A stretch of DNA of 64,000 nucleotides, taken from contig CAVRGN010000003.1 in the NCBI GenBank assembly GCA_963720725.1, forward strand, positions 1,116,001-1,180,000, in the 5' to 3' direction. The notes below the pieces were generated by a model. The model was not told the origin of the DNA, searched no databases, and worked only from the letters and a program-made list of their open reading frames with translations. Made by a program: the position numbers and the translations under genes. Every line of letters begins with the position of its first letter. Within the stretch, counting starts at the first letter, position 1. Shown here piece by piece: positions 52,960 through 61,347 of this stretch. Origin of the DNA: Benzoatithermus sp963720725 (GTDB lineage: Bacteria; Pseudomonadota; Alphaproteobacteria; Geminicoccales; Geminicoccaceae).

Positions 52960-53187
52960 TCAGTTGCGGCCGACATCGTCGTCGAAGCCGCGGCGGGCGC
53001 TGTAGTAGACCAGCCACATCAGCCCAATACCCAGGCCCAGCGTCACGGCGACGCCGGCCGCGAGCGCCAGATAGCCCTGAGGGCTGATCTCGACGTCGCC
53101 GAGTTCGTGCCAGACATACCAAGCGAAGCCGCCGGCCCCGGCCAGCAGGACCAGCAACGACAGGATCAGACCGAAAATTCCACGCAT
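52960..53187 (-). CDS. Small two-helix membrane protein, unknown function
   Basis: 75 residues with two clear membrane helices: GLILSLLVLLAGAGGFAWYV and LALAAGVAVTLGLGIGLMWL, joined by a short acidic loop (HELGDVEISPQG). The start at 53187 is chosen because the first helix begins at once and an in-frame upstream extension would be mostly Arg and Ala. Unknown role; the end (ARRGFDDDVGRN) is probably cytoplasmic. Confidence 0.75.
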   Translation of the reverse strand: MRGIFGLILSLLVLLAGAGGFAWYVWHELGDVEISPQGYLALAAGVAVTLGLGIGLMWLVYYSARRGFDDDVGRN

Positions 53188-53315
53188 GCCCGCTTCGCCA
53201 ACGCCGCCTTGTGCACGACAATCCGCGCGCGGACGGCAGGTTGCCTCGGCGTGCGCGATGTCATGTAGGCTTGCCGTCCGACCGGCGGCAAGCCGCCGGC
53301 TGCCAGGAGGATCCC

Positions 53316-53993
53316 ATGACCCCGCCCGTACGCCGTCACACCGAAGTCCTGCGCCAGACCGTGGCATGGTCGGGCCGCCGAATGCTCGAGGTGGGCTGCG
53401 GCGACGGGCGGCTGCTCGGCTGGGCGATCCGCGAGGGCGCGCGCGTGGTCGGGCTCGACCCGCTGTTCGCCCGCTCGCGCCGGATGGCGGCGCCCGAAGG
53501 CACCGCGCTGGTGGCGGGGCGTGGCGAGGCGTTGCCCTTCGCATCGGCGTGCTTCGACCTCGTGCTCTATTTCAACAGCCTGCACCATGTGCCGCTGGCC
53601 GAGCAGTGGCGCGCGCTGGCGGAGGCGGCGCGCGTGCTCGACCGCGAGGGCGAGCTCCTGGTGGTCGAGCCGCTGCCCGAGGGTGAGCATTTCGAGCTGC
53701 TACGGCCGGTCGACGACGAAACCGAGGTCCGCCGCGAGGCGTTTCGAGCGCTGCATGCCGCCGGCGCACTTGGTCTGCGCATGGCGCTGGAGGCCTTCTA
53801 CGCCAGCCGGACCGTCGAGGCGTCCTGGGCCTCGGTGCGCGAGCGATTCCTCGCTGCCGACCCGACCCGGGGCAGCGCGCTCGCCGGTGCCGAAGCCGAG
53901 GCCGCCGAACGCTTTGCGCGACTGGGGGAACCTGTGGAGGGAGGACGCGCCTTCGTCCAGCCGATGCGCGTGAATCTGTTGCGCCGCGCCTGA
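53316..53993 (+). CDS. Class I SAM-dependent methyltransferase
   Basis: 225 residues with the methyltransferase-11 pattern: motif I MLEVGCGDGRLLGWAIREG, VVGLDPLF, GEALPFASACFDLVLYFNSLHHV and the acidic DREGELLVVEPLPEG. The ATG at 53316 follows AGGAGG. The substrate is unknown; it could act on a small molecule or lipid. It stands alone, with 129 bases before it and the sugar-phosphate transferase gene after it. Confidence 0.88.
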   Translation: MTPPVRRHTEVLRQTVAWSGRRMLEVGCGDGRLLGWAIREGARVVGLDPLFARSRRMAAPEGTALVAGRGEALPFASACFDLVLYFNSLHHVPLAEQWRALAEAARVLDREGELLVVEPLPEGEHFELLRPVDDETEVRREAFRALHAAGALGLRMALEAFYASRTVEASWASVRERFLAADPTRGSALAGAEAEAAERFARLGEPVEGGRAFVQPMRVNLLRRA

Positions 53994-54079
53994 CGGCGAC
54001 CGGCTGGCGCATGTCATCGCACGCTGGGGTTCACCCGCGCTGCCGGATCTCGCGCGATGCTTGAATTCTGGCGCTCGGT

Positions 54080-55567
54080 ATGTTTGATGATGGCTGGGGC
54101 GCGTCCCCCAAAAGCTTGGGTTGCTGGTTAGTGGAATTGCCCAGACGAAGGCGAGCCGGCTTGCTGCGGTTGGCGTTCAAGCTGACGCCGGCCCGGGTTC
54201 GCGCGGTGCTGCAGGCGGCCGACCTGGCCGTCATTGCACTCGCTGCTCTGGTCGCGGGGTTGCTGGTCCCCGAGGCCGAGGGCCGGGGCGCGCTGCTTTG
54301 GTTCGTCGTCGCTTGTGCCTTTTTGGTCACGCTAGACCTGTTCGCCGCCGCCACCATCTATCGGCCCCGCAATCTCGGCCGGCCGGGCGCCCAGGCGTGG
54401 GCGCTCACCGGCGCCTGGACCGTGACCCAGGCCCTGCTGTGCCTGTTCGCCCTCGTCGCCGACAGTGGCGACGCCCTGCCGCCCAGTTTCTTTGTTGCCT
54501 GGTGGGCCGTGGCACTGGTGGCGCTGGTGGCGCTGCACGCCGTGGTCGCCACCGCGGTCGGCCAGGCCCAGCGCGCCGGCTGGCTGGCGACCCGCCTCGT
54601 CCTGATCGGCGCCGGGCCGCAGGCCGCGAACCTCATCCGGCGCGTGCGCCAGCACGATCCCGGCGTGGTCGTGGTGGGCCTGTTCGACGACCGGCGCAGC
54701 CGAGTGCCGGCCATGATCGAAGCCTGCCCGGTCCTGGGCACGCTCGACGACCTCGAGCCGTTCTTGCGCCTTGAGCGCGTCGACCAGATCGTGATCACCC
54801 TGCCGCAGCACGCGGCCAGCCGCCGGCTGGTCTGCTTCGAGAAGTTGCGCCATCTGCCGGTCGATGTGAGGCTGAGCCCGGATTTGCCCGGCCTCGAGCT
54901 CGACGGCCACGGCATGACCGAGGTCGCGGGCGTGCCGCTGCTGCGGGTGTTCGACCGGCCGCTCACCGGCTGGTCACGCATCGCCAAGGGCGTCGAGGAC
55001 CGACTGATCGCAGCGCTGGTGATCTTGCTCACGGCACCCGTGCTGCTGGTGGTGGCACTCATGGTGCGCGCCGGCTCGCCGGGGCCGATCCTGTTCCGGC
55101 AGCTGCGCTACGGTTTCGACAACGAGGCGATCGAGGTCTTGAAGTTCCGCACCATGTACGTGCAGCACGACCCCGACCCTGCGGGGGAGCAGACCACGCG
55201 GCGCGACGATCCGCGGGTCACGCCGGTCGGCCGCATCCTGCGGCGCACCAGCCTCGACGAGCTGCCGCAGTTCTTCAACGTGCTCCTGGGCCAGATGTCG
55301 ATCGTCGGCCCGCGGCCGCACGCCGTCGCCCACAATGAGCGCTTCGCCAGCTTGATCGACGGCTATCTGTCGCGGCACCGCGTGAAGCCCGGCATCACCG
55401 GCTGGGCCCAGATCCACGGCCTGCGCGGCGAGGCGGAAACCCTGGCGCGGATGCAGGAGCGGGTGCGCTACGACCTTCACTACATCGAGAACTGGTCGCT
55501 TCTGCTCGACCTGCGCATTATCTTGCGCACCATGCTGGTCGGCTTCTCGCACCCGAACGCGTACTAG
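54080..55567 (+). CDS. Undecaprenyl-phosphate sugar phosphotransferase (exopolysaccharide initiation)
   Basis: A membrane enzyme that transfers a sugar phosphate to undecaprenyl phosphate, the first step of exopolysaccharide assembly. The 495 residues comprise four N-terminal membrane helices, a nucleoside-diphosphate-binding-like cytoplasmic part (LVLIGAGPQAANLIRRV, GLFDDRRSRVP) and the C-terminal catalytic domain: GSPGPILFRQLRYG, VLKFRTMYVQ, LRRTSLDELPQFFNVLLGQMSIVGPRP, KPGITGWAQIHG. This is the WbaP/Gum-D type. No other polysaccharide gene is adjacent. The start may instead be a GTG near 54132. Confidence 0.93.
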   Translation: MFDDGWGASPKSLGCWLVELPRRRRAGLLRLAFKLTPARVRAVLQAADLAVIALAALVAGLLVPEAEGRGALLWFVVACAFLVTLDLFAAATIYRPRNLGRPGAQAWALTGAWTVTQALLCLFALVADSGDALPPSFFVAWWAVALVALVALHAVVATAVGQAQRAGWLATRLVLIGAGPQAANLIRRVRQHDPGVVVVGLFDDRRSRVPAMIEACPVLGTLDDLEPFLRLERVDQIVITLPQHAASRRLVCFEKLRHLPVDVRLSPDLPGLELDGHGMTEVAGVPLLRVFDRPLTGWSRIAKGVEDRLIAALVILLTAPVLLVVALMVRAGSPGPILFRQLRYGFDNEAIEVLKFRTMYVQHDPDPAGEQTTRRDDPRVTPVGRILRRTSLDELPQFFNVLLGQMSIVGPRPHAVAHNERFASLIDGYLSRHRVKPGITGWAQIHGLRGEAETLARMQERVRYDLHYIENWSLLLDLRIILRTMLVGFSHPNAY

Positions 55568-55614
55568 CGGATCGGCCGCGGGCGCGGCCTCGCCAACCGG
55601 GTTGGAGACGCCGC

Positions 55615-56112
55615 GTGCCCGTTCCCTCCGCCGACTTCATCGTCGGGATGCGCCGGCTGGCGGCCGGCGTCACCATCGTCACCGCACGCTCCGGCGCCGT
55701 GCGTGCGGGGCTGACCGCGACCTCGGTCTGCTCGCTGACCGCAGAGCCGCCGCGATTGCTCGCCTGCGTCCACCGCGAGGCCGACGCGCACGGCCTGATC
55801 CTGGCCAGCGGGCGCTTCGCCGTGAACGTGCTGGCGCCGGAGCATGAGGAGCTGGCGGACCATTTCGGCGGCCGCGACGACAGCCACGGGCCGGCCAGGT
55901 TCACGGTCGGCGCGTGGGCCGACGGCCTGGCCGGGGTGCCGATCCTGACCGACGCCGCCGCGGTGTTCGAGTGCAGCCTGGCCGAGCGGGTGGCGGCGAG
56001 CACCCATTCGATCCTCATCGGCGAGGTGGTCGCATTGCGCCACGAGCCCGACGGCGCGGCGCTGGTCTATCACGATCGCGCCTATCATCGCCTGCCGGGC
56101 TCAGCCGGCTAG
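55615..56112 (+). CDS. Flavin reductase-like domain protein
   Basis: A 165-residue FMN-binding split-barrel protein that probably supplies reduced flavin to a monooxygenase. It carries the family core: RRLAAGVTIVTA, GLTATSVCSLTAEPPRLLACVHR, RFAVNVLAPEHEELADHFGG and the C-terminal YHDRAYHRL. It starts with GTG at 55615. A partner monooxygenase is not adjacent, although the hydroxyquinol-type dioxygenase far upstream would need one to form its substrate. Its 3' end overlaps the convergent ada-like gene by 12 bases. Confidence 0.88.
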   Translation: MPVPSADFIVGMRRLAAGVTIVTARSGAVRAGLTATSVCSLTAEPPRLLACVHREADAHGLILASGRFAVNVLAPEHEELADHFGGRDDSHGPARFTVGAWADGLAGVPILTDAAAVFECSLAERVAASTHSILIGEVVALRHEPDGAALVYHDRAYHRLPGSAG

Positions 56113-56976
56113 GCGTAGGCCCTCGCCGCGCAGGCGGCGGGCACTCTCCCAGGCCAGCACCGCCTGCTTGCGCTCCAGGCCCCACTGGTAGCCGCCTAGG
56201 GCGCCGGTATCGCGGATCACCCGATGGCACGGGATGAGCACGCCGATGCGGTTGGCGCCGCAGGCACGACCGACTGCGCGCGCCGCCCCCGGGCTGCCGA
56301 GTTCGGCCGCGAGATCGCCATAGCTCGCGGCAGTGCCGGCCGGGATGCGCATCAGGGCCCGCCATACCTGGATCTGGAACGGCGTGCCCTTGGCGAACAG
56401 GCGCAAGGGCTCGGCTGAGGCCGTAGCCGCGAAGGCGGCATGCGCGGCGGGACCGGTGGCGCCCGGGTCCTCGACGAACCGGCTGTCCGGCCAGTCCGCG
56501 CGGGCCTCGGCCAGCGCCTGGTCGAGATGGCCGGCTTCGAGGAAGGCCAGCCGGGCGAGGCCCCGTTCGCTGACGACGAACAGGCCGGGCCCGAACGGCG
56601 TCTCGTGCACGCCCCAGCGCAGCGTCAGTTCCGCGCCCAGGCGCTTGTATTCGCCGGGCGTGATCGCCTCGAAGGTAAGGAACAGGTCGTGCAGCCGCGA
56701 GCCGCCCGACAGGCCGACCTCGAACGCGGCGCCCATCACGCTCTCTTCCGTGCGCAGCAGCGATTTGGCGTGCTCGACGGTCAGCAGGCCGAGGAAACGC
56801 TTCGGGCTGAGCCCGGCCCAGCTGCTGAACACGCGCTGGGCGTGGAACGGGCTGACGCCCATGGCGTCGGCCACCGCCTCGAGCGACGGCTGCTCCAGCC
56901 GGTTCTCGGCGATGAAGCGGATGGCGCGCTCGACCCGCTCATAGTCGCGACCGCTGGTATCGGCGGATTGCTGCAT
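56101..56976 (-). CDS. Ada-like AraC regulator fused to O6-methylguanine-DNA methyltransferase
   Basis: A 291-residue repair protein. Residues about 10-100 are an AraC helix-turn-helix (RAIRFIAENRLEQPSLEAVADAMGVSPFHAQRVFSSWAGLSPKRFL) and the C-terminal half is the methyltransferase, with RIPAGTAASYGDLAAELGSPGAARAVGRA and the active-site cysteine in GVLIPCHRVI. The N-terminal zinc domain of full Ada proteins, which senses methylphosphotriesters, is absent. It removes alkyl groups from guanine and may also regulate genes. The start overlaps a macro-domain remnant on the same strand. Confidence 0.92.
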   Translation of the reverse strand: MQQSADTSGRDYERVERAIRFIAENRLEQPSLEAVADAMGVSPFHAQRVFSSWAGLSPKRFLGLLTVEHAKSLLRTEESVMGAAFEVGLSGGSRLHDLFLTFEAITPGEYKRLGAELTLRWGVHETPFGPGLFVVSERGLARLAFLEAGHLDQALAEARADWPDSRFVEDPGATGPAAHAAFAATASAEPLRLFAKGTPFQIQVWRALMRIPAGTAASYGDLAAELGSPGAARAVGRACGANRIGVLIPCHRVIRDTGALGGYQWGLERKQAVLAWESARRLRGEGLRLAG

Positions 56977-57202
56977 GGGTCCGAACTCCAGGAACTTGCC
57001 GCAGCCGACCTACCGCTTCCTGGGGCGAAGGCCGACCCGCTTCTTGCGCTGCCAGGGCCGCCTCGTGCAGTCCTGGCGATTCGCGGCTGAAGCAGCAGAA
57101 CGTCACCACGAGCCGCGGCGCGCTCCAGCTCCGGTCCGCGTTGGCGGCGTTGACGATGCCGTCGCCGTCGAGCGCGGTGATGTCGCCCTCGATCACGCGC
57201 AT
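56939..57202 (-). pseudogene. Macro-domain (ADP-ribose-binding) gene with internal deletion
   Basis: An 87-codon frame with a plausible start at 57202 (AAGGAG upstream). It begins like a complete macro-domain hydrolase (MRVIEGDITALDGDGIVNAAN) and then jumps to the usual C-terminal strand (LVVTFCCFSRESPGLHEAAL). Roughly 120 residues, including the GGGVDGAI loop, are missing. The rest of the frame (56939 to about 57080) is unrelated to the family. The result cannot bind ADP-ribose normally. It overlaps the start of the ada-like gene by 38 bases, so it may now serve only as a leader. Confidence 0.72.
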
Positions 57203-57234
57203 GCGCTCCTTGGCAGCCGTACTCCCTCGCTGCG

Positions 57235-57957
57235 TCACGCCAGCATCGGCCTGACCTGCTCGGCCATCGCCAGCCCCAGCTCGCGTTGCGATTCGCCGCT
57301 CAGGTGGACGCCATCCACCCCGTCGGATCGGACCACCGTCCCGGCATCGAAGAAAGCCACCCCCGCTGCGGCAGCCACATGCGCGAAGGCGGCGGCGAGC
57401 CCCTCCGCGCGCTCCGCGGCACCGGCGAACAGCTTGTCTGCGGCGCGCACGAGGGGCCCGAACGGCGGCGGGCAGACCAGCAGCACCTTCGGGGCCGGGT
57501 TGGTGAGCCAGAGTGTGTCGAACAGGTTCGCCGAGCGCTGCACGGTTTCCACCAGCAGGCCGGCGCCGAGGGCAATCCGCAGAGCGCTGCGCGCGAACTG
57601 CGGCTTGCAGTCGTTGGAGCCCAGCATCAGGACGACCAGGTCGAGCGGGAGATGGGCGACGAGCGTCGCGGGCAGGCAGTCCAGGCCGTTGGTGCCGACG
57701 CCGGGTATCTGCGGCGCCAGGGGATCGGCGGCGTCGGTCGTCCGGCCGCTCATGGCGTCGACGACGACCTCGTGGCCCGGTCCGAGGGCGGCGCCCATCA
57801 CCCTCGGCCATTGCCGGTCGGGCGGGAACCGCTGCGCCGGGATGAAGGTTCGCTGCGGCACCCAGCCCCAGGAGAGCGAATCGCCGTAGACCAGGATCCG
57901 CTTCGCACGTTGCGCTTCGGGCTCGGGTTCGCCGCGCCCGAAGATCAGGCTGGCCAT
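57235..57957 (-). CDS. SGNH/GDSL hydrolase
   Basis: An esterase or lipase of the SGNH superfamily, 240 residues from the ATG at 57957. Blocks: KRILVYGDSLSWGW (nucleophile Ser), the oxyanion Gly region, VLMLGSNDCKP (Asn) and the C-terminal catalytic pair DGVDGVHLSGESQRELG (Asp and His). There is no clear signal peptide, so it probably acts in the cytoplasm. Arylesterase-like relatives hydrolyse small aryl or acyl esters. The start could lie some residues later, nearer AKRILVYGDS. Confidence 0.88.
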   Translation of the reverse strand: MASLIFGRGEPEPEAQRAKRILVYGDSLSWGWVPQRTFIPAQRFPPDRQWPRVMGAALGPGHEVVVDAMSGRTTDAADPLAPQIPGVGTNGLDCLPATLVAHLPLDLVVLMLGSNDCKPQFARSALRIALGAGLLVETVQRSANLFDTLWLTNPAPKVLLVCPPPFGPLVRAADKLFAGAAERAEGLAAAFAHVAAAAGVAFFDAGTVVRSDGVDGVHLSGESQRELGLAMAEQVRPMLA

Positions 57958-58080
57958 CGGGTCTGGACCTCGCTCACTCGGCACCTCCCGGGCCGCGCCG
58001 GGGGTGGGCGCGGTCGCCATGCGGGTCTATCATGTCCTCAACTCGGGCAGATCTTCGCCATCGACAAGGAGTACCTTCGC

Positions 58081-59304
58081 ATGTCCGCCATGGCCAAGGC
58101 CAATGCCAGCGGCTCCGCCTCGGCGAACCTCGCCGCGTTCGACTGGCTCGATCCCTTCCACCTCGCCGAGCAGCTCGACGGGGAGGAGCGCATGATCCAG
58201 CAGGCGGCGCACGACTACTGCCAGTCCCGCCTGCTGCCGCGGGTGCGCGACGCCTTCCGCCACGAGACCTTCGACCGCGCCATCATGACCGAACTGGGCG
58301 AGCTGGGCTTTCTCGGCTCGACCATTCCCGAGGAGTATGGCGGAGCGGGTGCCTCCTACGTCGCCTACGGGCTGGTGGCGCGGGAAGTCGAGCGGGTCGA
58401 CAGCGGCTACCGCTCGGCCATGAGCGTCCAGTCCTCGCTGGTGATGCATCCGATCTACGCCTATGGCGACGAGAGCCAGCGCAAGAAGTACCTGCCCAAG
58501 CTCGCCACCGGCGAGTGGATCGGCTGCTTCGGCCTGACCGAGCCCGATTTCGGCTCCGACCCCGGCGGCATGGCCACCCGCGCGCGCAAGGCCGACGGCG
58601 GCTGGGTGCTGAGCGGTGCCAAGATGTGGATCACCAACAGCCCGATCGCCGACCTGTTCGTGGTCTGGGCCAAGAACGACGAGAACGAGATCCGGGGCTT
58701 CGTCCTCGAGAAGGGGATGAAGGGCCTCTCGGCACCCGTGATCGAGGGCAAGTTCTCCTTGCGCGCCTCGGTCACCGGCGAAATCGTCATGGACCAGGTG
58801 TTCGTCCCCGAGGCCAACCTCCTGCCCAACGTCAAGGGCCTCAAGGGCCCGTTCGGCTGCCTCAACCGCGCCCGCTACGGCATCGCGTGGGGGGCATTGG
58901 GTGCGGCCGAGTTCTGCTGGCACGCGGCGCGCACCTACACCATGGAGCGCAAGCAGTTCGGCCGGCCGCTGGCCGCCAACCAGCTCATCCAGAAGAAGCT
59001 CGCCGACATGCAGACCGAGATCGCGCTCGGCCTGCAGGCCTCCTTGCGGGTCGGCCGGCTGCTCGACGAGGGCCGCGCAGCACCCGAGATGATCTCGCTG
59101 ATCAAGCGCAACAGCTGCGGCAAGGCGCTGGAGGTCGCCCGGGCGGCGCGCGACATGCACGGCGGCAACGGAATCTCCGACGAATATCATGTGATCCGCC
59201 ACTTGCTCAACCTCGAGGCGGTCAACACCTACGAGGGCACGCACGACGTCCACGCGCTGATCCTGGGCCGGGCGCAGACCGGGCTGCAGGCCTTCACCGG
59301 CTGA
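58081..59304 (+). CDS. gcdH: Glutaryl-CoA dehydrogenase
   Basis: A flavin enzyme of the acyl-CoA dehydrogenase family that converts glutaryl-CoA to crotonyl-CoA and CO2 in lysine, tryptophan and some aromatic degradation. 407 residues from the ATG at 58081 (AAGGAG upstream). Features: IGCFGLTEPDFGSDPGGMAT, WITNSPIADLFVVWAK, ERKQFGRPLAANQLIQKKLADMQTEI and the catalytic Glu385 in NTYEGTHDVHAL. The combination of these blocks fits GcdH better than other acyl-CoA dehydrogenases. No operon partner is evident. Confidence 0.92.
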   Translation: MSAMAKANASGSASANLAAFDWLDPFHLAEQLDGEERMIQQAAHDYCQSRLLPRVRDAFRHETFDRAIMTELGELGFLGSTIPEEYGGAGASYVAYGLVAREVERVDSGYRSAMSVQSSLVMHPIYAYGDESQRKKYLPKLATGEWIGCFGLTEPDFGSDPGGMATRARKADGGWVLSGAKMWITNSPIADLFVVWAKNDENEIRGFVLEKGMKGLSAPVIEGKFSLRASVTGEIVMDQVFVPEANLLPNVKGLKGPFGCLNRARYGIAWGALGAAEFCWHAARTYTMERKQFGRPLAANQLIQKKLADMQTEIALGLQASLRVGRLLDEGRAAPEMISLIKRNSCGKALEVARAARDMHGGNGISDEYHVIRHLLNLEAVNTYEGTHDVHALILGRAQTGLQAFTG

Positions 59305-59406
59305 CGTCGACCGGTCGCCGCGACCGGCGGCAAGGGTTGCGGAATCGGCCGGCAACGTGCACGTTGCGCGAATGTCCGGCCCGGGTATTCCCTCGGGTCG
59401 TGGTTC

Positions 59407-59640
59407 ATGCAGGTGGCCATGCAGGCGTCGGTTTATCCGGAGGATTCGCAGTCCGCCGACCAGAGAGCATTCGTGGAACGGGTGACCGAGCTGGCCGAAG
59501 GGCGCCTGGACGACGAGAACATCGCCAAGCTGGTGCAGCGGCTGGTCGAGGTGATGGTGCGGCGTGCCGATCAGGCGCCGAGCGGCCAGGAAGTCGCCCG
59601 GCGGCACAATCGCATCCAGAGCCTGATCAAGAGGCTCTGA
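59407..59640 (+). CDS. Small acidic/helical protein of unknown function
   Basis: A 77-residue frame that looks wholly helical (RAFVERVTELAEGRLDDENIAKLVQRLVEVMVRRADQ, then VARRHNRIQSLIKRL). No domain was recognised and there is no signal peptide. Its end overlaps the convergent lipoprotein gene by 14 bases. Codon bias resembles real genes of this region, but support is otherwise slight. Confidence 0.5.
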   Translation: MQVAMQASVYPEDSQSADQRAFVERVTELAEGRLDDENIAKLVQRLVEVMVRRADQAPSGQEVARRHNRIQSLIKRL

Positions 59641-60292
59641 CCGCCTCGGCACCCGCCGCGTTGCCGGTGTCCACCGTCCACACGACCAGCTCCTTGAGCA
59701 CCCGGCCTAGGGTGACGTCGAACGTGGCCACCACGGACTCGACCCCGGAACCCTCCGGCGGCATCTCGGCCGCGAAGCTCTGCCGGCCCACCGGCTCGCG
59801 ACGCGGCATGCGCAGCAGCGAGGCGTCGAGGCGGACGCGGACCTGGTCCGAGCCGTTGTTGCGGTTGAACTGGAATGCCAGCAGCTCCGAGCGCAGCAGG
59901 AACTGTGGCCGCAGACGGTCGCGGTCGCTCGCGACCTGCGCCAGCCGGCCGGAACTCTGGAACGATTGGACGATCAGCGACTGCACCATGGCCGGGGCGC
60001 GGTCGATCCACAATGCCAGTGCCACATAGTCCACCGTGATCCCGTCGCTCACCACCGCGATCCGGTTGGTGTCGAGCGTCGGCTCCGCCGTCGGCTCGGC
60101 CACCGCGAGGGCCCAGTCGGCTTTGGCCAGATCCTCAGGATAGGTGTTCTTGGGCGTCAGGCGGAAGGTGCGCGGCGCCGGACCCTGGCCGGGCAGGGCC
60201 GGCACGCAGGCACCCAGCGCCAGCATGGCGCCGGCGGTTTCGGCCAGGAGCAGGCGGCGGCCCAGGCGCTTGGTGGGGTGCCAAGTCGTCAT
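59627..60292 (-). CDS. ABC-type transport auxiliary lipoprotein of the MCE system
   Basis: A 221-residue lipoprotein (lipobox LALGAC, then VPALPGQGP) with the ABC_trans_aux domain: APRTFRLTPKN, RIAVVSDGITVDYVALALWIDRAPAMVQSLIVQSFQ and VSDRDRLRPQF-like ASDRDRLRPQFLLRSEL. This is the PqiC/YmbA-like outer-membrane partner of MCE proteins. Its start overlaps the end of the MlaD-like gene by ATGA, so it is the last gene of the lipid-transport operon. Confidence 0.88.
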   Translation of the reverse strand: MTTWHPTKRLGRRLLLAETAGAMLALGACVPALPGQGPAPRTFRLTPKNTYPEDLAKADWALAVAEPTAEPTLDTNRIAVVSDGITVDYVALALWIDRAPAMVQSLIVQSFQSSGRLAQVASDRDRLRPQFLLRSELLAFQFNRNNGSDQVRVRLDASLLRMPRREPVGRQSFAAEMPPEGSGVESVVATFDVTLGRVLKELVVWTVDTGNAAGAEAVRAS

Positions 60293-61347
60293 CGCAGGTT
60301 CACTCCCTGTCCGGCGCGGTCGCCGAGGAAGAAGCGGGCCGGGTCCTGGCGCATGTCGCGAATGGCGCCGTTGAGCTCGTTGACCATCCGCGTCGCGTCT
60401 TCGACCAGGCCGCGCACCTCGGGCAGCCCGTCCTCGGTGAAGTCGTGGATGCCCGACCGGTTCTCGGCGATCAGCGCCGACGCCTGGTCGGCCACCTTGC
60501 GCAGCGAGGCGGAGAGCTTGGTCGCGTCCTCGCCGATCGACTGCAGTTTCGCGTCGCCCGAAACGATCAGCTTCTCGCCGGCGGCCGTGAGCCGGTCGAG
60601 GCGGCCCATGAGCTCCGGTACGCCGGCAGCGCCGGTCTTGAGGTCCGCGAGCAGGGCAGGCAGCTCGGCGAGCGAGCGCTGCAGCGGCCCCGCGGGGTCG
60701 CCCAGGGTGTCGGCGAGGTTGGTGAGCGAAGTCAGCGAGCGCTGCAGGCTCTGGCGATTGGTCCCCGACAGAAGCTCGTTCAGGGACGCCATCGTCTCCT
60801 TGAGCGAGGCCGTGATCGAGGGCGCATCCATCAATGCGCCGTCGATGGTGCGCTGCAGGGTGGCCAGGGTCGAGGGCACGGAGGGAATCTCGCCGGGTGC
60901 CGGCGGGACAGACGGCGTGCCCGGCGCCGGCGGGAAGAAATCCAGGGCGATCAGGAGCTGCCCGGTGAGCAGGCTCTGCACGTCCAGCCTGGCACGCAGC
61001 CCGCGCGCGGTGAGGTCGGCGAGCACGTCGCTGGTGCCTGCCATGCCGTCGGCCATCGCCAGTGCGCCCGGCCGCAGCTCCACCGTCACCGGCACCCGCA
61101 CCGCGCCGGAATCGTGCTGGTAGATGGCGCGGATGTCGGTGACCTGGCCGATGTCGACGCCGCGGAAGGTCACCGGCGCGCCGCGCCGCAGGCCCTTGAG
61201 CGACTCGTCGAAGTAGATCACGAACCGCTCGCCATGGTGGAAGTAGCGCGAGCCGCCGAACAGGATCAGCCCGACCACGGCCAGCACGACACCGCCCAGG
61301 ACGAAAAGCCCGATCGAGCGCGGGTTGGGGCCGCTCGGTCCGCTCAT
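60289..61347 (-). CDS. MCE-domain protein (MlaD-like)
   Basis: The periplasmic lipid-carrying subunit of an MCE transport system, 352 residues. One N-terminal membrane helix (IGLFVLGGVVLAVVGLILFGG) is followed by the MCE domain (RRGAPVTFRGVDIGQVTDIRAIYQ, VPVTVELRPG) and a long helical tail with repeating hydrophobic-polar patterns that probably forms a tunnel. It overlaps the ATPase gene by ATGA at its start and the lipoprotein gene at its end, which indicates tight coupling. Confidence 0.92.
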   Translation of the reverse strand: MSGPSGPNPRSIGLFVLGGVVLAVVGLILFGGSRYFHHGERFVIYFDESLKGLRRGAPVTFRGVDIGQVTDIRAIYQHDSGAVRVPVTVELRPGALAMADGMAGTSDVLADLTARGLRARLDVQSLLTGQLLIALDFFPPAPGTPSVPPAPGEIPSVPSTLATLQRTIDGALMDAPSITASLKETMASLNELLSGTNRQSLQRSLTSLTNLADTLGDPAGPLQRSLAELPALLADLKTGAAGVPELMGRLDRLTAAGEKLIVSGDAKLQSIGEDATKLSASLRKVADQASALIAENRSGIHDFTEDGLPEVRGLVEDATRMVNELNGAIRDMRQDPARFFLGDRAGQGVNLR

